Positions 10,837-22,160 of a DNA stretch of 64,000 nucleotides are shown piece after piece. Each line of letters starts with the position of its first letter. The first letter of the stretch is position 1. Where the stretch lies: contig CM068831.1 of the NCBI GenBank assembly GCA_028554795.2, positions 65,314,982 to 65,378,981 on the forward strand. Direction: 5' to 3'. This DNA comes from Sinohyriopsis cumingii. Its lineage: Eukaryota > Mollusca > Bivalvia > Unionida > Unionidae. Both the position numbers and the translations under genes were made by a program. The notes beneath the pieces were generated by a model, which ran no database searches, was not told the DNA's origin, and was given only the letters and a program-made list of their open reading frames with translations.

Positions 10837-11886
10837 TTTGCATATTTACACTGGAATTTTATGAAAAGGAATTCAAAAACAATCTTTTTATTAAATGAAA
10901 GTAATTTATATACAATTCTATAAAATTTAATTATAGGATGTATATAATTAAAAAATTATAGTGTTTATAATGTGGATATTCTTGTCTTAAGTACATGTGG
11001 CTAACTAGCATAACCTGTTGTACTTCACTCTCACCCTCAATATCAAACAGCACAAACACTGTAGTATGTAATTACCAAACCAACAGCACACACGGCATTA
11101 TGCTACCTGAGATTTGTCAGTATACCAGTAAGTGAAGCATTACGTTTTGGTTCCATTTACGTGACATTTACTATAAATTACTACATCGTCTATACAATAC
11201 ACAACAGTCAGGACTCCTGAATTTCAAAGAATGAAAATGCTCCTTTGCCAATTTAAATATGTTTCCGTGATAAATTTAAACGAAGGTTTAGATTGCTGTG
11301 AAAGATTGTGAGGTGTAATAAAGGATAAATCAAGTACTGAAGACAAGATAAATTGAAAAAGCTGGGAAGGCATGAAAATGAAAATTAGATACATATCATT
11401 TATGCATTATCAGTCATGTGATATTATATTACAAGATTAAAGAAGCTCTCTCTATTGAAGGTCAGTAATTGCCACTACACAAGAACTGACCACTGGCCAA
11501 TTCAAATCCCAACTCAACATCACGATAGCTATGTTTAGCAGTGGCCCTTGTAGAAGAACATCATGAATCACTACCTCATGTCACAACACTGAATGTAGTA
11601 CTCCCACTCCATATTTGGACAAACTTAGCTGACATTTTTGACATACAGGTATCACCCTAAGATACAACTTTGAATAACACCAAATATTTTGTTTTGTATT
11701 TAATTAATGTTTATTTAATGTTTAGGCTGACAAAATCCGGGTCATTCAGGGTTTTGAATATATGTAAAAAAATAAAGTAATGGTTTACATTTTTAAAATG
11801 GGAGTGGGCTAAGTATATAGGAAGTACACAAAAGAAAGTACTGAGAAAGAAACAAAACACAGTACAACATTATATGATCTGAGGTA

Positions 11887-12362
11887 CCATATGTACATGC
11901 ATTTGAGTCTAGTCCAACTCCAAAGACCCAGACATGCCATCACATAATGCACAAAGACATCTGGGTCTATGTTACTTGTTAGCAGTAATCAGCAGAACAA
12001 ATTGTTGTTGTTGTTGTTGTTCTAGGGTTTAACGCCATTTTTCAGCACAAGATAGGCTATACATGGCGGCCAGTATAACTGGTGGAGGAATAACCCTGGA
12101 AAACCCAGGGAAGAACCACCGACCCACGAGAAGCTACTGGCAAGCTTTCCCATGTACCCACGCTAGCAGAGCCTTGGACTCGAACCCACGCAGACAGAGG
12201 TGAGATGGCAGTGATCCGGAACAATGAGCGCTTTAGACCACTCAGCCACTCGGGGCCCCAGCAGAACAAATAACAGGATCCCTAATCTGCCTACATATCA
12301 TGTGATGGCAGACCTGAGTATGCCTTTCACAGTTGGACTTCACTTATACTAGTATGCATAGT
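11887..12362. mobile_element. MITE family copy interrupted by a SINE
   Basis: The left end CCATATGTACATGC follows TA at 11885-11886. The element runs to 12002, is split by SINE B (12003-12258), and resumes at 12272 with the right hairpin (atctgcctacatatcatgtg) and a degenerate right end near 12360. Without the SINE it has normal family length. Confidence 0.65.
12003..12258 (-). mobile_element. SINE family B, full length, with 13-bp target duplication
   Basis: Read on the minus strand it starts with a tRNA-like head (ggggccccgagtggctgag, A-box TGGCTGAGTGGTC, B-box GGTTCGAGTCC) and ends gctgaaaaatggcgttaaac followed by (CAA)n. A perfect direct repeat CAGCAGAACAAAT lies at 11990-12002 and 12259-12271. 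It is mobilised in trans by a LINE in known tRNA-SINEs. The tRNA part is not a functional tRNA: it is embedded in the element and lacks a full cloverleaf. Confidence 0.88.
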
Positions 12363-12371
12363 GTTTGAAGA

Positions 12372-12627
12372 TTGTTGTTGTTGTTGTTAGGTTTAAAGCC
12401 ATTTTTCAGCAGAAGAGAGGCTAAACATGGCAGCCAGTATAAACGATGGATGAAAACTCCAGAAAACCTTGGAAAGAACCATTAACCCACAAGAAGCTAC
12501 TGGCAAGCTTTAACACATACCAACAATGTCTGAGCCCAAGACATGAACCCACACAGACAGAGGTGAGATGGCAGGTATCCGTAACGGTGAGCACTTTAAA
12601 CCACTTGATCACTTGGGGCCTCCCTGG
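12372..12627 (-). mobile_element. SINE family B, second copy
   Basis: It has the same organisation as the copy at 12003-12258, with more substitutions (for example gggttcatgtc in the B-box). An imperfect target duplication is visible, TGTTTGAAGA at 12362-12371 and TATTTGAAGA at 12628-12637. Confidence 0.82.
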
Positions 12628-12776
12628 TATTTGAAGAGGAAGACAGCATAGATAAAAAGCTTGAAACTCGCGTTAGTTTTTGTAGGGATAAGCTGTAGAG
12701 ATGTCCATTTGTAGTCTATTATGTCCCCTGTTTGGCAAAACAGATGCTGCTGACAAACTTTACAGGATCAATCCAA

Positions 12777-13095
12777 TGTGTGTGTGTATGATTTGGATTT
12801 TTAATGTAGCTTTAACATTTCTCAGTCATCGCTATGATGTCTGCAGTGTGGAAGTTTATATTGATGTCTAGCACTGAAGCATCATGCTGCAGACATATAG
12901 AATGATGTCCAACCAGACTTATTATCCTGACACCAGGCCGACCAGTTTTAATACTAACCACTTAATGCTGAGCACCAAGCGAGGCAGCTGTTAGTGCCAT
13001 TTTTACAAGTCTTTGGTATGACTCGGACAGGGTTCGAACCCATGATCTCTTGCATCCAAGGTGGACACTTTAACCACTAGACCACCAGATCTGTT
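12777..13095 (-). mobile_element. SINE family A copy
   Basis: On the minus strand the tRNA-like head (ctagtggttaaagtgtcc, B-box GGTTCGAACCC) is followed by the family A body with the agcatgatgcttcagtgct block, and ends in a CA-rich tail (TG on the plus strand at 12777-12790). It lies in intron 1 in the sense direction of the Ig gene. Confidence 0.82.
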
Positions 13096-14194
13096 GATAA
13101 AATCAATAATGTACCATACAAATGTTATCACACACCATTATACCACTTGTCATAAAATTTATGGAATATCAAAATGTTTATTTCATCTTCCTAAAATAAA
13201 AACAGGTACTCCTTAATATTAACTCAAAAAAATTATACCAGATAGCTATAATTTACAATGTTTCTTTATTTTATCCTCAGTAGGATACACTTTTTTTTAA
13301 AAATTGTCACTGCCCCAGCAAAATTAACATCTTTTTAATAATTAAGGTGGAAAATTAGGTACTGTTTAATCGTTATTTTTGTGAACTAAGACCTTTCACA
13401 GATTTCACACATGCTACCAACTGAGAAATGAGGAGTGTTTCTACTATGAAAACAATAGGACCCCTGTCATAAACTACAAATAAAAAATTGTAATTATTTG
13501 CACAAGCCATAGAAATTTATACCAATAAAAACATGGGTTTATGGTGCTATTCAGTCATGATGTTAATTACCAGTATTCAAGTAAATTAAATACAACTTTG
13601 TTATGTAGTTATACATGGCAGAATCATCATCATTATCTATTTTTAAATTATTTCCAATGTTGATATAATTAGAAATATATTACAACTGCATACCGGTCTA
13701 CTCATAAGGTCAAAAGTTGTTTAATGTTGCTCAGATACACTAAAGGATGACTATTATTTTCATCATTTTACAACATGCTAACTTTCAAGTCCTATTTCGC
13801 CCCAAGGAGACTTATAAATGGCTAAGACCTTTATCTACCTATCCATCAATCTGAATGATGTAAAACCCAGTAGCCTGTGAAATTGGTCTCAAATCGGGTA
13901 TTGATATGGCTGTAAAGCTGGATTTTATTGGCTCAAACTGTGATCCCTTTATTATGGGTAGACAGGTAGAACTTAGGTAAACATTTTACAATAGTGTTGG
14001 TCAATTTCTTAGGAGTGACTTCAATTTCATCTTATATTGCCTTTTATAGTTCAACTAAAACATCTGGATGAGTCTTCGGATCACTTAATTCAATTTCTGC
14101 TGGCAATGAGATCATTGATCTGTCCAGTTGTTGAATCTGTCAATGTATGCATCTGTACTTGGTATTTTTACTACCCAATGTTCTGTGCATGTGA

Positions 14195-14507
14195 ATTAGA
14201 TTTTTTAACACAGCTTTAATAAAATTTCAGTCATATCGCGATGATGTCAACAGTTTAACTGTTTATAGTGATGTCTAGCACTGCAGCATCATACAGCAGA
14301 CATGGAGCATGATGTCCCAACCAGTCATATTATCCTGACACCAGGCTGACCAGTCCTAACACTAACCTTTTAACGCTGAGCGCCTAGTGAGGCAGCTGAT
14401 AGTACCATTTTCATGAGTCTGTGGCATGACTCGGCCAGGGTTTGAATCCATGACCTTCTGCATCTGAGGTGGACGCTCTAACTACATGTACTAGGCCACT
14501 GATGGTC
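14195..14507 (-). mobile_element. SINE family A copy, damaged head
   Basis: The body matches family A (accaggctgaccagtcctaa, ctgagcgcctagtgaggcag). The head is altered by a small insertion (tacatgtac) between the A-box and its upstream end, and the CA tail is missing. Confidence 0.78.
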
Positions 14508-15616
14508 ATATGTCATTGATCTAACATGAAGCTAATGACATATAAAAGCTAAATTTGAAATATATTTGAGTTACATCCAAGTTATGTAAAGAGTGACCAC
14601 ACTTCAAGTACACTGTAATGGGCACAATAAATTAAAAGTGTGTGTGTGTGTCCTAATGGAAGTAGGACTTAATGATGCCTTAGAGAACTGTCAATTCTGT
14701 GTGTGTCAACAGATCTAAGATAAGATTTTCAAGACTGCCTTATCAATATAACTTTCTGTTCATCAGAAGTAGTAGCAATAACAAGATTTTTAAAATAACT
14801 CATGTGGCCACCATATTGTTCATGTTAGCTGTCTGAAAGGCATGCTTTTGCTTTTTGTTAAGGACATGATAAGAAGTCTTGCAGTGAAACCCACTGTCAA
14901 TGTGATTTTCCATTCAATAGATTTTCAATATGGCTGTTGTGACAGCCATACTGAATATGACTCCAACACAATTCTGCAGAATGCTTGGTCTTGCCTGCTC
15001 CACTTTGACATAATCTAAACATCTTTCAAAGTGAATAGAGCAAGTAAAGTAGGTCAATGTGCCCTAAACTGTTGGTCACTAAGCAATAAATATCCCTAAT
15101 ATAAAAACAAATGAATCACTATAATCACTATACACAGATTATTTTTTGAGAAACTGTGCTAATGCAAAACATTATTTAGTTTCAGGAACATGAAAAATCA
15201 CTGTGAATTACTTTTGCCTCATGCGAGAAGCACTTCCAAGATGAATACAACCATCAGACTTTATGACTGTATGTAAAATTGTGTCTGAAAGCTCGGTGTT
15301 GTGAGAATGATAATATCATTTCAAAATGTATCCGTCATTCTCATGCTTTGCAGGCAAGACAAAAAATAATGCAATTTAAAAAAAATTATGTTTATAAAAT
15401 TCTGGAGATTTAAACTGCTTGAAAAACATCACAAAGCAACATACTTGTTTCTGCTTAGTCCATGGAAAATCAATAAAAATTTCTAAAGGATGCAGATTTT
15501 ACATTACAATGTTCTTCAAGGAAATAAAGTATTGGTCAACAAGCTTTAAATGAAATTATAGATATGGATGAAATAGTGAAGAGGATGATGAAACACACAC
15601 ACACACAATTACTTAC

Positions 15617-15704
15617 TGTGACAGACGTATACCACCAAAAATAATCCATGCTGCAAAAGGCTCCAAATCCCTGGAACTGCATGACACCAGCTACTTTTAC
15701 ACAT
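15617..15704 (-). CDS. Ig-superfamily adhesion protein, candidate exon 1 (signal peptide)
   Basis: An ATG at 15704-15702 opens 29 codons plus one base that end exactly at a perfect donor (CACA then GTAAGT, 15616-15611), giving a phase 1 intron. That is the phase needed by the acceptor of the first Ig exon at 5837, and the split codon becomes ATA (Ile). The peptide has a lysine near its start (MCKSSW), a hydrophobic run GIWSLLQHGLFLVVYVCH and, across the junction, ITAGVEW, a plausible signal-peptidase site after ITA. An in-frame TAA 24 bp upstream and a purine at -3 support this start. The sequence just before the ATG, ttcttgag, could also be a weak acceptor, so a spliced 5' UTR is possible. 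No closer exon in the 9.8-kb interval fits as well. The call is inference from phase, donor and hydrophobicity; no transcript evidence is available. Confidence 0.6.
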
Positions 15705-16609
15705 CCTTCTCAAGAACACAGTGGATTACATTTATACCATGTGTCGCATAGTAGTGACAAAGTATTGTACATATCCAATAATGTTATGTATTGAACTTTC
15801 CACAAGGAAAACAATCTACAACTTGGATATCTCCCAGAAAATCCCCAATTCTGGGTATCCTGAAGAAAATCCACAACTCTGGTATCCCAAGGAAACTGTT
15901 AGTTCTGATGATATTCCACAACTTCTATTAACCCATGAGCCTTCACAAAGCACTAATCTTCGGTTAATAATCAAACAACAGCTACCAGAACTACACTGTT
16001 AGCAAAATTAATCTTCTATACAGATGAAAACAAATGGTCAATTGCTTCAGGCATTGTAGAACCATGTTTTTGCACTGAATAATCCATCAACAATTGTATA
16101 ATCATGGTTACAGCATAATCCTTTATTAATTGTCCACTTGATTATCAGATAATCCCCAGATGAATAAATTCTCAGATTTTCTGTTAATCCATCTATACAC
16201 CTCTTGTGTTATCTTCCATCTAACTGACTTAATGTAAAGTCATGTACCAGACTTTATTTTTTTATAGTAATCTTCAGGTCATTGGAGACTTGTCAAATTG
16301 TTACTCCTTTTCTGGAAATCTGCAAAAAAAAGCAAACTTTATGAACACTACTACTACATGTATATTTCAATTCAGTGGGCCATAACCAATATATGTACAT
16401 TACAAAATGATTTGTTACAAATCCCACTTTGTAATAAACTAGTCATGCAATATGACCCTAAGTTCTTTCACGATGTCACTTATTTAAAATTAATGAAATC
16501 AACAGTTCATCTGTTGGACTAATATCCTGTAATTGTAACAGTATTAAAAAAAGTCCATTTGACCACAATTCCAGACAAGTGTTGGGTAGGTAAGGACAGG
16601 TAGCTTTTG
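15705..16609. other. 5' flank of the Ig gene, nothing recognised
   Basis: AT-rich. A TATAAAT-like word lies on the minus strand at about 15736-15730, but it is only about 30 bp from the ATG, so I do not call it a promoter. A weak 30-bp repetition (attctgggtatcctgaagaa and relatives) at 15830-15900 explains the 93-codon plus-strand frame there. Confidence 0.45.
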
Positions 16610-16765
16610 CCCAAATGAACATCCATAAATGCGCCTAGAGATCAGGGTCTATGTTGTTTGTTCTACTGATTACTTACTCCTAACAAAGTGTACATTATGC
16701 ACCTGCAGATCTGTGTCTGTACATATTGCAGTTGGTTTCAATATTTAAGTGAGCATATACTGAAC
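16610..16765. mobile_element. MITE family fragment
   Basis: It contains gatcagggtctatgttgtttg, ctgattacttactcctaac, gcagatctgtgtctgt, ttgcagttgg and a right-end remnant aagtgagcatatactg. The left hairpin and left terminus are lost. Confidence 0.6.
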
Positions 16766-17532
16766 ATCCTCTAAAGATGACCAAACATTTACCAAATTTC
16801 AAGATGACCCATTAGAATTTGTAAGGCTACTTTTTTTCACAAGATATACTGTGATACACCACATCCAGGTGCAAGTCAAATGGTCATTAACTGGCCAAAA
16901 CCAGTGATTTGTTGATATCTTCAAGTGACAACCATACTATTTGCTAAGTTGTATGACAAGCCATGAAAAACTGGGGGAATATTTGAAGTAAGTGCTGGAT
17001 GGGCACAAAGGATTTCCTGTTGTTCCTCCAGTGATGATTATACATAAATGAAAAATAAAACAATATTTTTTATATTATGTTATAGGTGTTGTCTACTGCT
17101 GTAAATTGCTCAGAGCTTCTAAAGATTAGGCGCTAAACAAAGTCCTCTTTATTATTAAATGCAAATCTGCTGTTTATGGCACTTTCGAGAAGAAAACCAG
17201 TGGCCGTCTTTCAGCCACCTTTATACAGGTATTGATTTCCAAGACTTCATACCTGTAACAGTATAAATGCTACTATACAATTATCAATAAGTACACAATA
17301 TACATGCATCTACAAAGAGCAAGTTCCATTTCCTAAGAGTTCATCTAGAACTTTGGAGAGCAACATGCATTTCCAAGCTAGATAATAACACACACACACA
17401 CACACACGGATGCACACACATATATTTGTAAAATTGATATCAGTTCATAATGGTCATTCACTATGAAAGAAAAAACTCTTTTCTCAAAGCTTTCATTAAT
17501 TTTGCCTGAATACTAACATTACCATAATTATC

Positions 17533-17685
17533 ACACATAAGTCCAACTGCAACCTTTACAAATCCAGATCTGCTGTCATATAATGTGCAGGAAGCTGTGA
17601 AGAAACAATATAGATCAAATTCTGCTTGTGCATTATGTACTTGCATTATTAGGACCCATGTTGTTTGCAGCTGGACTTGACTTTT

Positions 17686-17689
<4 letters not shown>
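17533..17689. mobile_element. MITE family copy ending in a (TA)n tract
   Basis: It starts with cataagtccaactgcaacc, holds the hairpin words tccagatctgctgtcatata and gcattatgtacttgcatt, and ends ttgtttgcagctggacttga followed directly by the (TA)n tract where the family TIR should be. Confidence 0.6.

Positions 17690-17781
<92 letters not shown>
17690..17781. repeat. (TA)n microsatellite, about 46 units
   Basis: Uninterrupted TA dinucleotides over about 92 bp. It abuts the right end of a MITE copy. The region after it to 17987 is plain AT-rich DNA. Confidence 0.95.
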
Positions 17782-17784
<3 letters not shown>

Positions 17785-17987
17785 ATACTATGAGCTGCTG
17801 AAGCTGATGTGAATGTAATGAAATAAAATCCTGCCTCATTATTATAAAAAAAATTTTTTTATACTACTGATGAAAAATGAAAATTTGCTGGGTCCTAAAA
17901 TTTGACTGAAGATGAAGGTAATCAATTTTGAAATTCAAGCTTACTGTGATAGATGAAAAAGCATTTTAACCAGAAAGAGAAAAAAAA

Positions 17988-18235
17988 AGTATATACTCGC
18001 TTATAAGTCAAATCAATCTGCAAACAACAAAGATTCAGATGTGCAGTAGAATAATGCACCTGCAGATTTGGTCCTATATTGTTTGTTCTACTGATCACTA
18101 CCAACAAAATGCACAGACCCAGATATGCCTGTGTGTTATGTGATTGGTTATCTGGTTCTGTGCATATCTGGTTGTGTGCATATCTGGTTGTGTGCAATTT
18201 GCAGATGGATTGTCTTATAAGCAAGTACATATGGT
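17988..18235. mobile_element. MITE family copy with internal 16-bp triplication
   Basis: The left end GTATATACTCGCTTATAAG pairs with the right end CTTATAAGCAAGTACATATG. Inside are aacaacaaagattcagatgt, gttctactgatcactaccaa and cacagacccagatatgcc. The word atctggttgtgtgcat is tandemly repeated at about 18150-18195, enlarging the right arm. Confidence 0.7.
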
Positions 18236-18354
18236 AACGCAAGTTACAGTCTAGAGGATCCTTTATATAAATGTATTACAAGTCAATAATAAATTTGGTC
18301 AGTTGATACATAAAATGGCATGAGGCATTAGAAGCATTTGGAAACACATGCATC

Positions 18355-18612
18355 TGAACTCACTCTAAAAGTGCATCTGAACCCACTCTAAAAGTGCATC
18401 TGAACCCAATCTAAAATTTATTTTTCTTTCTTCTGTACAATGACAGTATTGCCCAGATAAATGTAACAATGTACAAAGACAGTATTGCCCAGATAAATGT
18501 GGCAATGAACAATGCCAGTGTTTCCCAGACAATGTGGCAATGTACAATGACTGTATTGCCTAAATAAATGTGGACATGTAAAGTGACAGTATTGCCCAGA
18601 CAAATGTGGCAA
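18355..18612. repeat. Two adjacent short tandem arrays (21 bp x 3; 36 bp x 5)
   Basis: A gcatctgaacccactctaaaa unit repeats three times up to about 18415. After a short spacer, a 36-bp unit containing gacagtattgcccagataaa repeats about five times from 18433. The three overlapping minus-strand frames here come from the array. Confidence 0.8.
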
Positions 18613-18619
18613 TGTATCA

Positions 18620-21607
18620 AGAATCCATGGTAAATAAAGGTACCTGTTACACATAATGTTATGAATGTAGTATCCATGTATTAAAACAAACCCATTAATA
18701 ATAAAATTGTTATTATGGATGTTATTGAACATGATATTAACAACAGAATGTGCACTTTATAAAATTTTGTCCAATCTGCTACAGAGATAACTGTAACCGG
18801 AAAAACATTCTGGCCATGGCTTTCATAAAATGTTCTCAAAGTAAAATTGCTGCTTAAATTCAGCACGAGTTTCATTTGTAAATTATGATCAGATAATTGC
18901 ATTCAACACTTGTTTGAAAGAAGCTGGTAAACATATGGATTATCATCAATACAATCCATTTTTATTTTGATTTCGTACCATTTGTTAAAAGGTAGAACAA
19001 AATATGTCCTGAGAAGTTCTACGAAGTATTGTCAACTCAAGAATTTGTTCCTGTATAAAGTTTCTATACTGCATATATGAAAGTCACGATCTCAGTTATA
19101 AAAATAACAACTTGTTAGTTATAACAATGTTATAATGCAATTGTTCAACCATAACTGACAAAATAATTTGAACGCAAAGTGTAAGCTCATTTTTTCTCTC
19201 TCAAAGTTTATGAAAGTGGGAACAATATTCACAAAACTGTTTAAATTCAAACCTTATTCTTGCAAATCTTTATCTTTTATCCTACTGTAGTTGTTTACAT
19301 TTGAAAGCTTTTGTCCACCTGACATTTTTCTTTTTTAAAATTCTTTATCTTTACAGTTTTAGAACACTTTTTAAATACCACCATTTAACCTGTAATGTGC
19401 TGATGTGATGTTAAATCATTCTTATACTCTACAATACATCACTGCACCTTGATTTTAGAAAATATGAAGAACAAGTCAGGCAAATAAAGAAAATTCTATC
19501 TTTCTTAGTCACTGAATTTTAGGCAAAGCTTGTACGCATGTTTAACTTTTTGGACTTTAGTTCCAATGTGTAATGTAAAAAAAAAGAGAAATAAAGAAAC
19601 AAAAACAAACCATTATAAGATAAAGGGGCATAATACAACACTGTTTCTGGATCCATGTTCTATTTTTGTACTTGTACTGGATGCTCAATCATTTCTTTTC
19701 AAAGGCGACTGGTTCATAGCTCTTTACCTTTTCCATATTAAATCTACCTATTTAACTCTCATTTATGAACAAGTCGACTGGAAAACAAATTCCTTTATGT
19801 TCTAGAGTAAATACACAATAATGACCATCAACCTGAGATCTTACCAACTGACCACACAAACTGACCACCAGAATAAGTACTGCTGATGACCACACAACAT
19901 GCTGCACCTTGATCATAAGTGATTTTGACAAAAGGAAAAGAACAACAATAACAAAAGGAAGAAAAGAATCCAAGTCTGAAGAGTTCAATTACACTGCTTG
20001 ATAACATTTCTATTTAAAATCAGATCATCACTGACGTGTCCATCAACAATGCTGCATTTAATCAGGGTAGCTATTTTCCCTGTAACATAACAGATACAAA
20101 TCTGAATAAACAGTGAGTTAAATCTTAAACTTAAAAGGTAATTTCCAAAACATTCCTTAAATTAAAGTTAATGAGTTTTTTTCTCCTGATATCAATAATA
20201 AAATGATATTTTGTCTTTTCAACTGTAACATTTTGCTCTTTTAAACATACACTGATGTATCACGATACCTTGTCTAAACCTTTACCTGTAATTTACATTG
20301 CCTCAGTAATACATTCCAAGTTTTGAGTGGGTTTGTTACAGAATCACACACTGAACTTTAATTCCAACTGAACCAGCAAGATAATTCACCAAAGCTTTTA
20401 CTTGTGAAGAACTCCTGTGAGCCAGTTTTGCCCTGGTGCCTTCAGTCACAAATTAACAGCTATATCTACACTTGATCTGTATGACATTTTGCCAGTTTTT
20501 TGAAGGCTATTTCCTGTATACTGAAAATTCTGTGCAAAGCCCAAACTAAGTCATCTTAGTAGAGAGATGCCTGGGTCTGAGTGCAATAAACCTGCCATGA
20601 GACACATAGAGACCAGGCCTACTGACGAATAAAACATGACTGTCTTTAAATATAGATGGTCTCTACATTGAGATACATAATGTCTTTATTAATCCACGCA
20701 ATTTAGAGTGACCTCCCTTAAAAGTGGCCTTTCGAGTCATGTTTTCTGGTATACTGTCTGTAAAACAAAATCTTGAACATCACAGAACAATGTGGCCCTC
20801 TGGGACCCTATGGGATCAACTGAGATCTACCAGGGAATGTATTTGCACTGAAGAAGAACAGCTGATAAGTTGAGATATCATCTCCTAGTCACAGTGATAA
20901 AACTCAGCATGAGCATATAACATTTGCTGATTAAATTTTCCTTTATATTCTCCCTATCAGTCAAATCTGTATCATATTTGCAATAAAATAACAGTTGGCA
21001 CTTTGGTATAAAAATAAAGACGTGCCAAAAGTCTGCTAAGCTTCATTCAATTTCTTCAAATGAGGCTACTTAGATAAATAGGGCAATGTCTCATGTTAAT
21101 TATTTTTGTTCTTGCTGAAACAGCTTTCTCTGAAAAAGTGTTTTAAACATGCAAAATAGTTACTGTAACTTGTTTTTATCAAGTCAGTATTATTTATGCA
21201 GTAAAACTGCAGTAACCCTTAGCTATCTGGAATTTATTCTTAATTTGCTTTTAAAATTCTACATGACTATGGGCTCTTCATGAAATTCTAATACCATGCA
21301 ACAAAAGTCTTGACCTAATTGTAAAAATATGCTTGTTCTGTGAATTCTGCACTGAAATAAGATGTAATCACTGACACCATAAAAAAGGAACACTCTTCTA
21401 TGTTTGATCACAAAAATATTCTTACAATATGTTCAATATGAAACCTTGAAATCATTGGCATCAAATCTAGCAGCAAGATCAAGGAATTCTTGTATTTCTT
21501 AATTTATGGAATTAATGGGATCTGCCTAATTTATTTAAATGTATATATGTATGTATGTGTGTGTCTGTGTGTGTGTGTATGGCACATCAGCACAATTCTT
21601 GATATAT
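18620..21607. other. About 3 kb of AT-rich DNA, no gene recognised
   Basis: No repeat, domain or exon that I can support. A minus-strand frame at 19988-19752 contains a hydrophobic stretch (AVLILVVSLCGQL), but its nearby GTAAGA donor is in the wrong phase for the Ig gene; see the rejected list. A short TG/TATG run lies at about 21540-21580. Confidence 0.4.
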
Positions 21608-22160
21608 TGTTGTTGTTTTTGTTGCTATGGGGTTTAGCACTATTTTTCAGCATATGATTGGCTATACATAGTGACCTGTATAGATGGTGGAGAAACAACC
21701 AGGTAAAACCCTGGAAAGAACCACTGGCAAGCTTTCTTATGTACCCACATTGGCTGAGCCCTAGACTCGAACCCACGCAGACACCGCTCTGGTTGTCAAG
21801 AAGTTAGAGCGCCTGCCTCAGATGCAGGAAGTCGTGGGATGGATTTCTGGCCAAGTCATACCAAAGACTTACAAAAATGGTACTAACAGCTGCCTCACTA
21901 GGCGCTCAGCATTAAAACATTAGTGTTAGTACTGGTTGGTCTGGTGTCAGGATAATGTGACTGGATGGGACATCATGCTACATGTCTGCAGCATGATGGT
22001 TCCAGTTCTAGACATCACTATAAACTGCCACACTGCAGACATCGTAGCGATATGACTGAAAAGTTGTTAAAGCTACATTAAAAATCCAAATTACACACAA
22101 ACCCATGCAGACAGAGGTGAGATGGCAGTTATCCGTAAAGTGAGCACTTTAGACCACTCG
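21608..22160 (-). mobile_element. SINE family B copy split by SINE A
   Basis: The 3' two thirds (tail, body, up to the B-box side) occupy 21608-21783, and the tRNA-like head occupies 22114-22160. Between them sits a family A SINE in the opposite orientation. The CAA tail is short and imperfect. Confidence 0.85.
21784..22100 (+). mobile_element. SINE family A inserted in SINE B
   Basis: It has a full family A layout: head ccgctctggttgtcaagaag...agagcgcctgcctcagatg, body with actggttggtctggtgtcag, and 3' end ttaaaaatccaaattacaca. The host sequence ACCCACGCAGACA (21771-21783) is duplicated as ACCCATGCAGACA (22101-22113), one mismatch. The B-box has decayed (gggatggatttct). Confidence 0.88.

Larger units (their letters stand above)
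5838..15616 (-). other. Intron 1 of the Ig gene (about 9.8 kb), repeat-bearing
   Basis: If exon 1 is right, this intron separates the signal peptide from the first Ig domain. It holds the MITE copies, the 44-bp minisatellite and the four SINEs listed separately. The stretches 5846-6470, 6570-7840, 7900-8340, 8560-9200, 10173-10610, 10840-11886, 13096-14194 and 14508-15600 show only AT-rich DNA in which I recognise nothing. A short CA run lies at 15594-15607, next to the exon 1 donor. Confidence 0.55.

Noticed and set aside
13810..13982. Possible 170-bp foldback element
   Set aside because: The arms match only loosely (ctacctatccat against gggtagacaggtag) and no terminus or duplication can be defined.
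15729..15738. TATA-like word upstream of the candidate exon 1
   Set aside because: It lies so close to the ATG that a transcript started from it would have almost no leader; AT-rich context makes such words common.
19752..19988. Minus-strand frame with a leader-like hydrophobic stretch as alternative first exon of the Ig gene
   Set aside because: Its GTAAGA donor gives a phase 0 junction, and joining it to the first Ig exon would create an immediate stop. The exon at 15704-15617 has the right phase.
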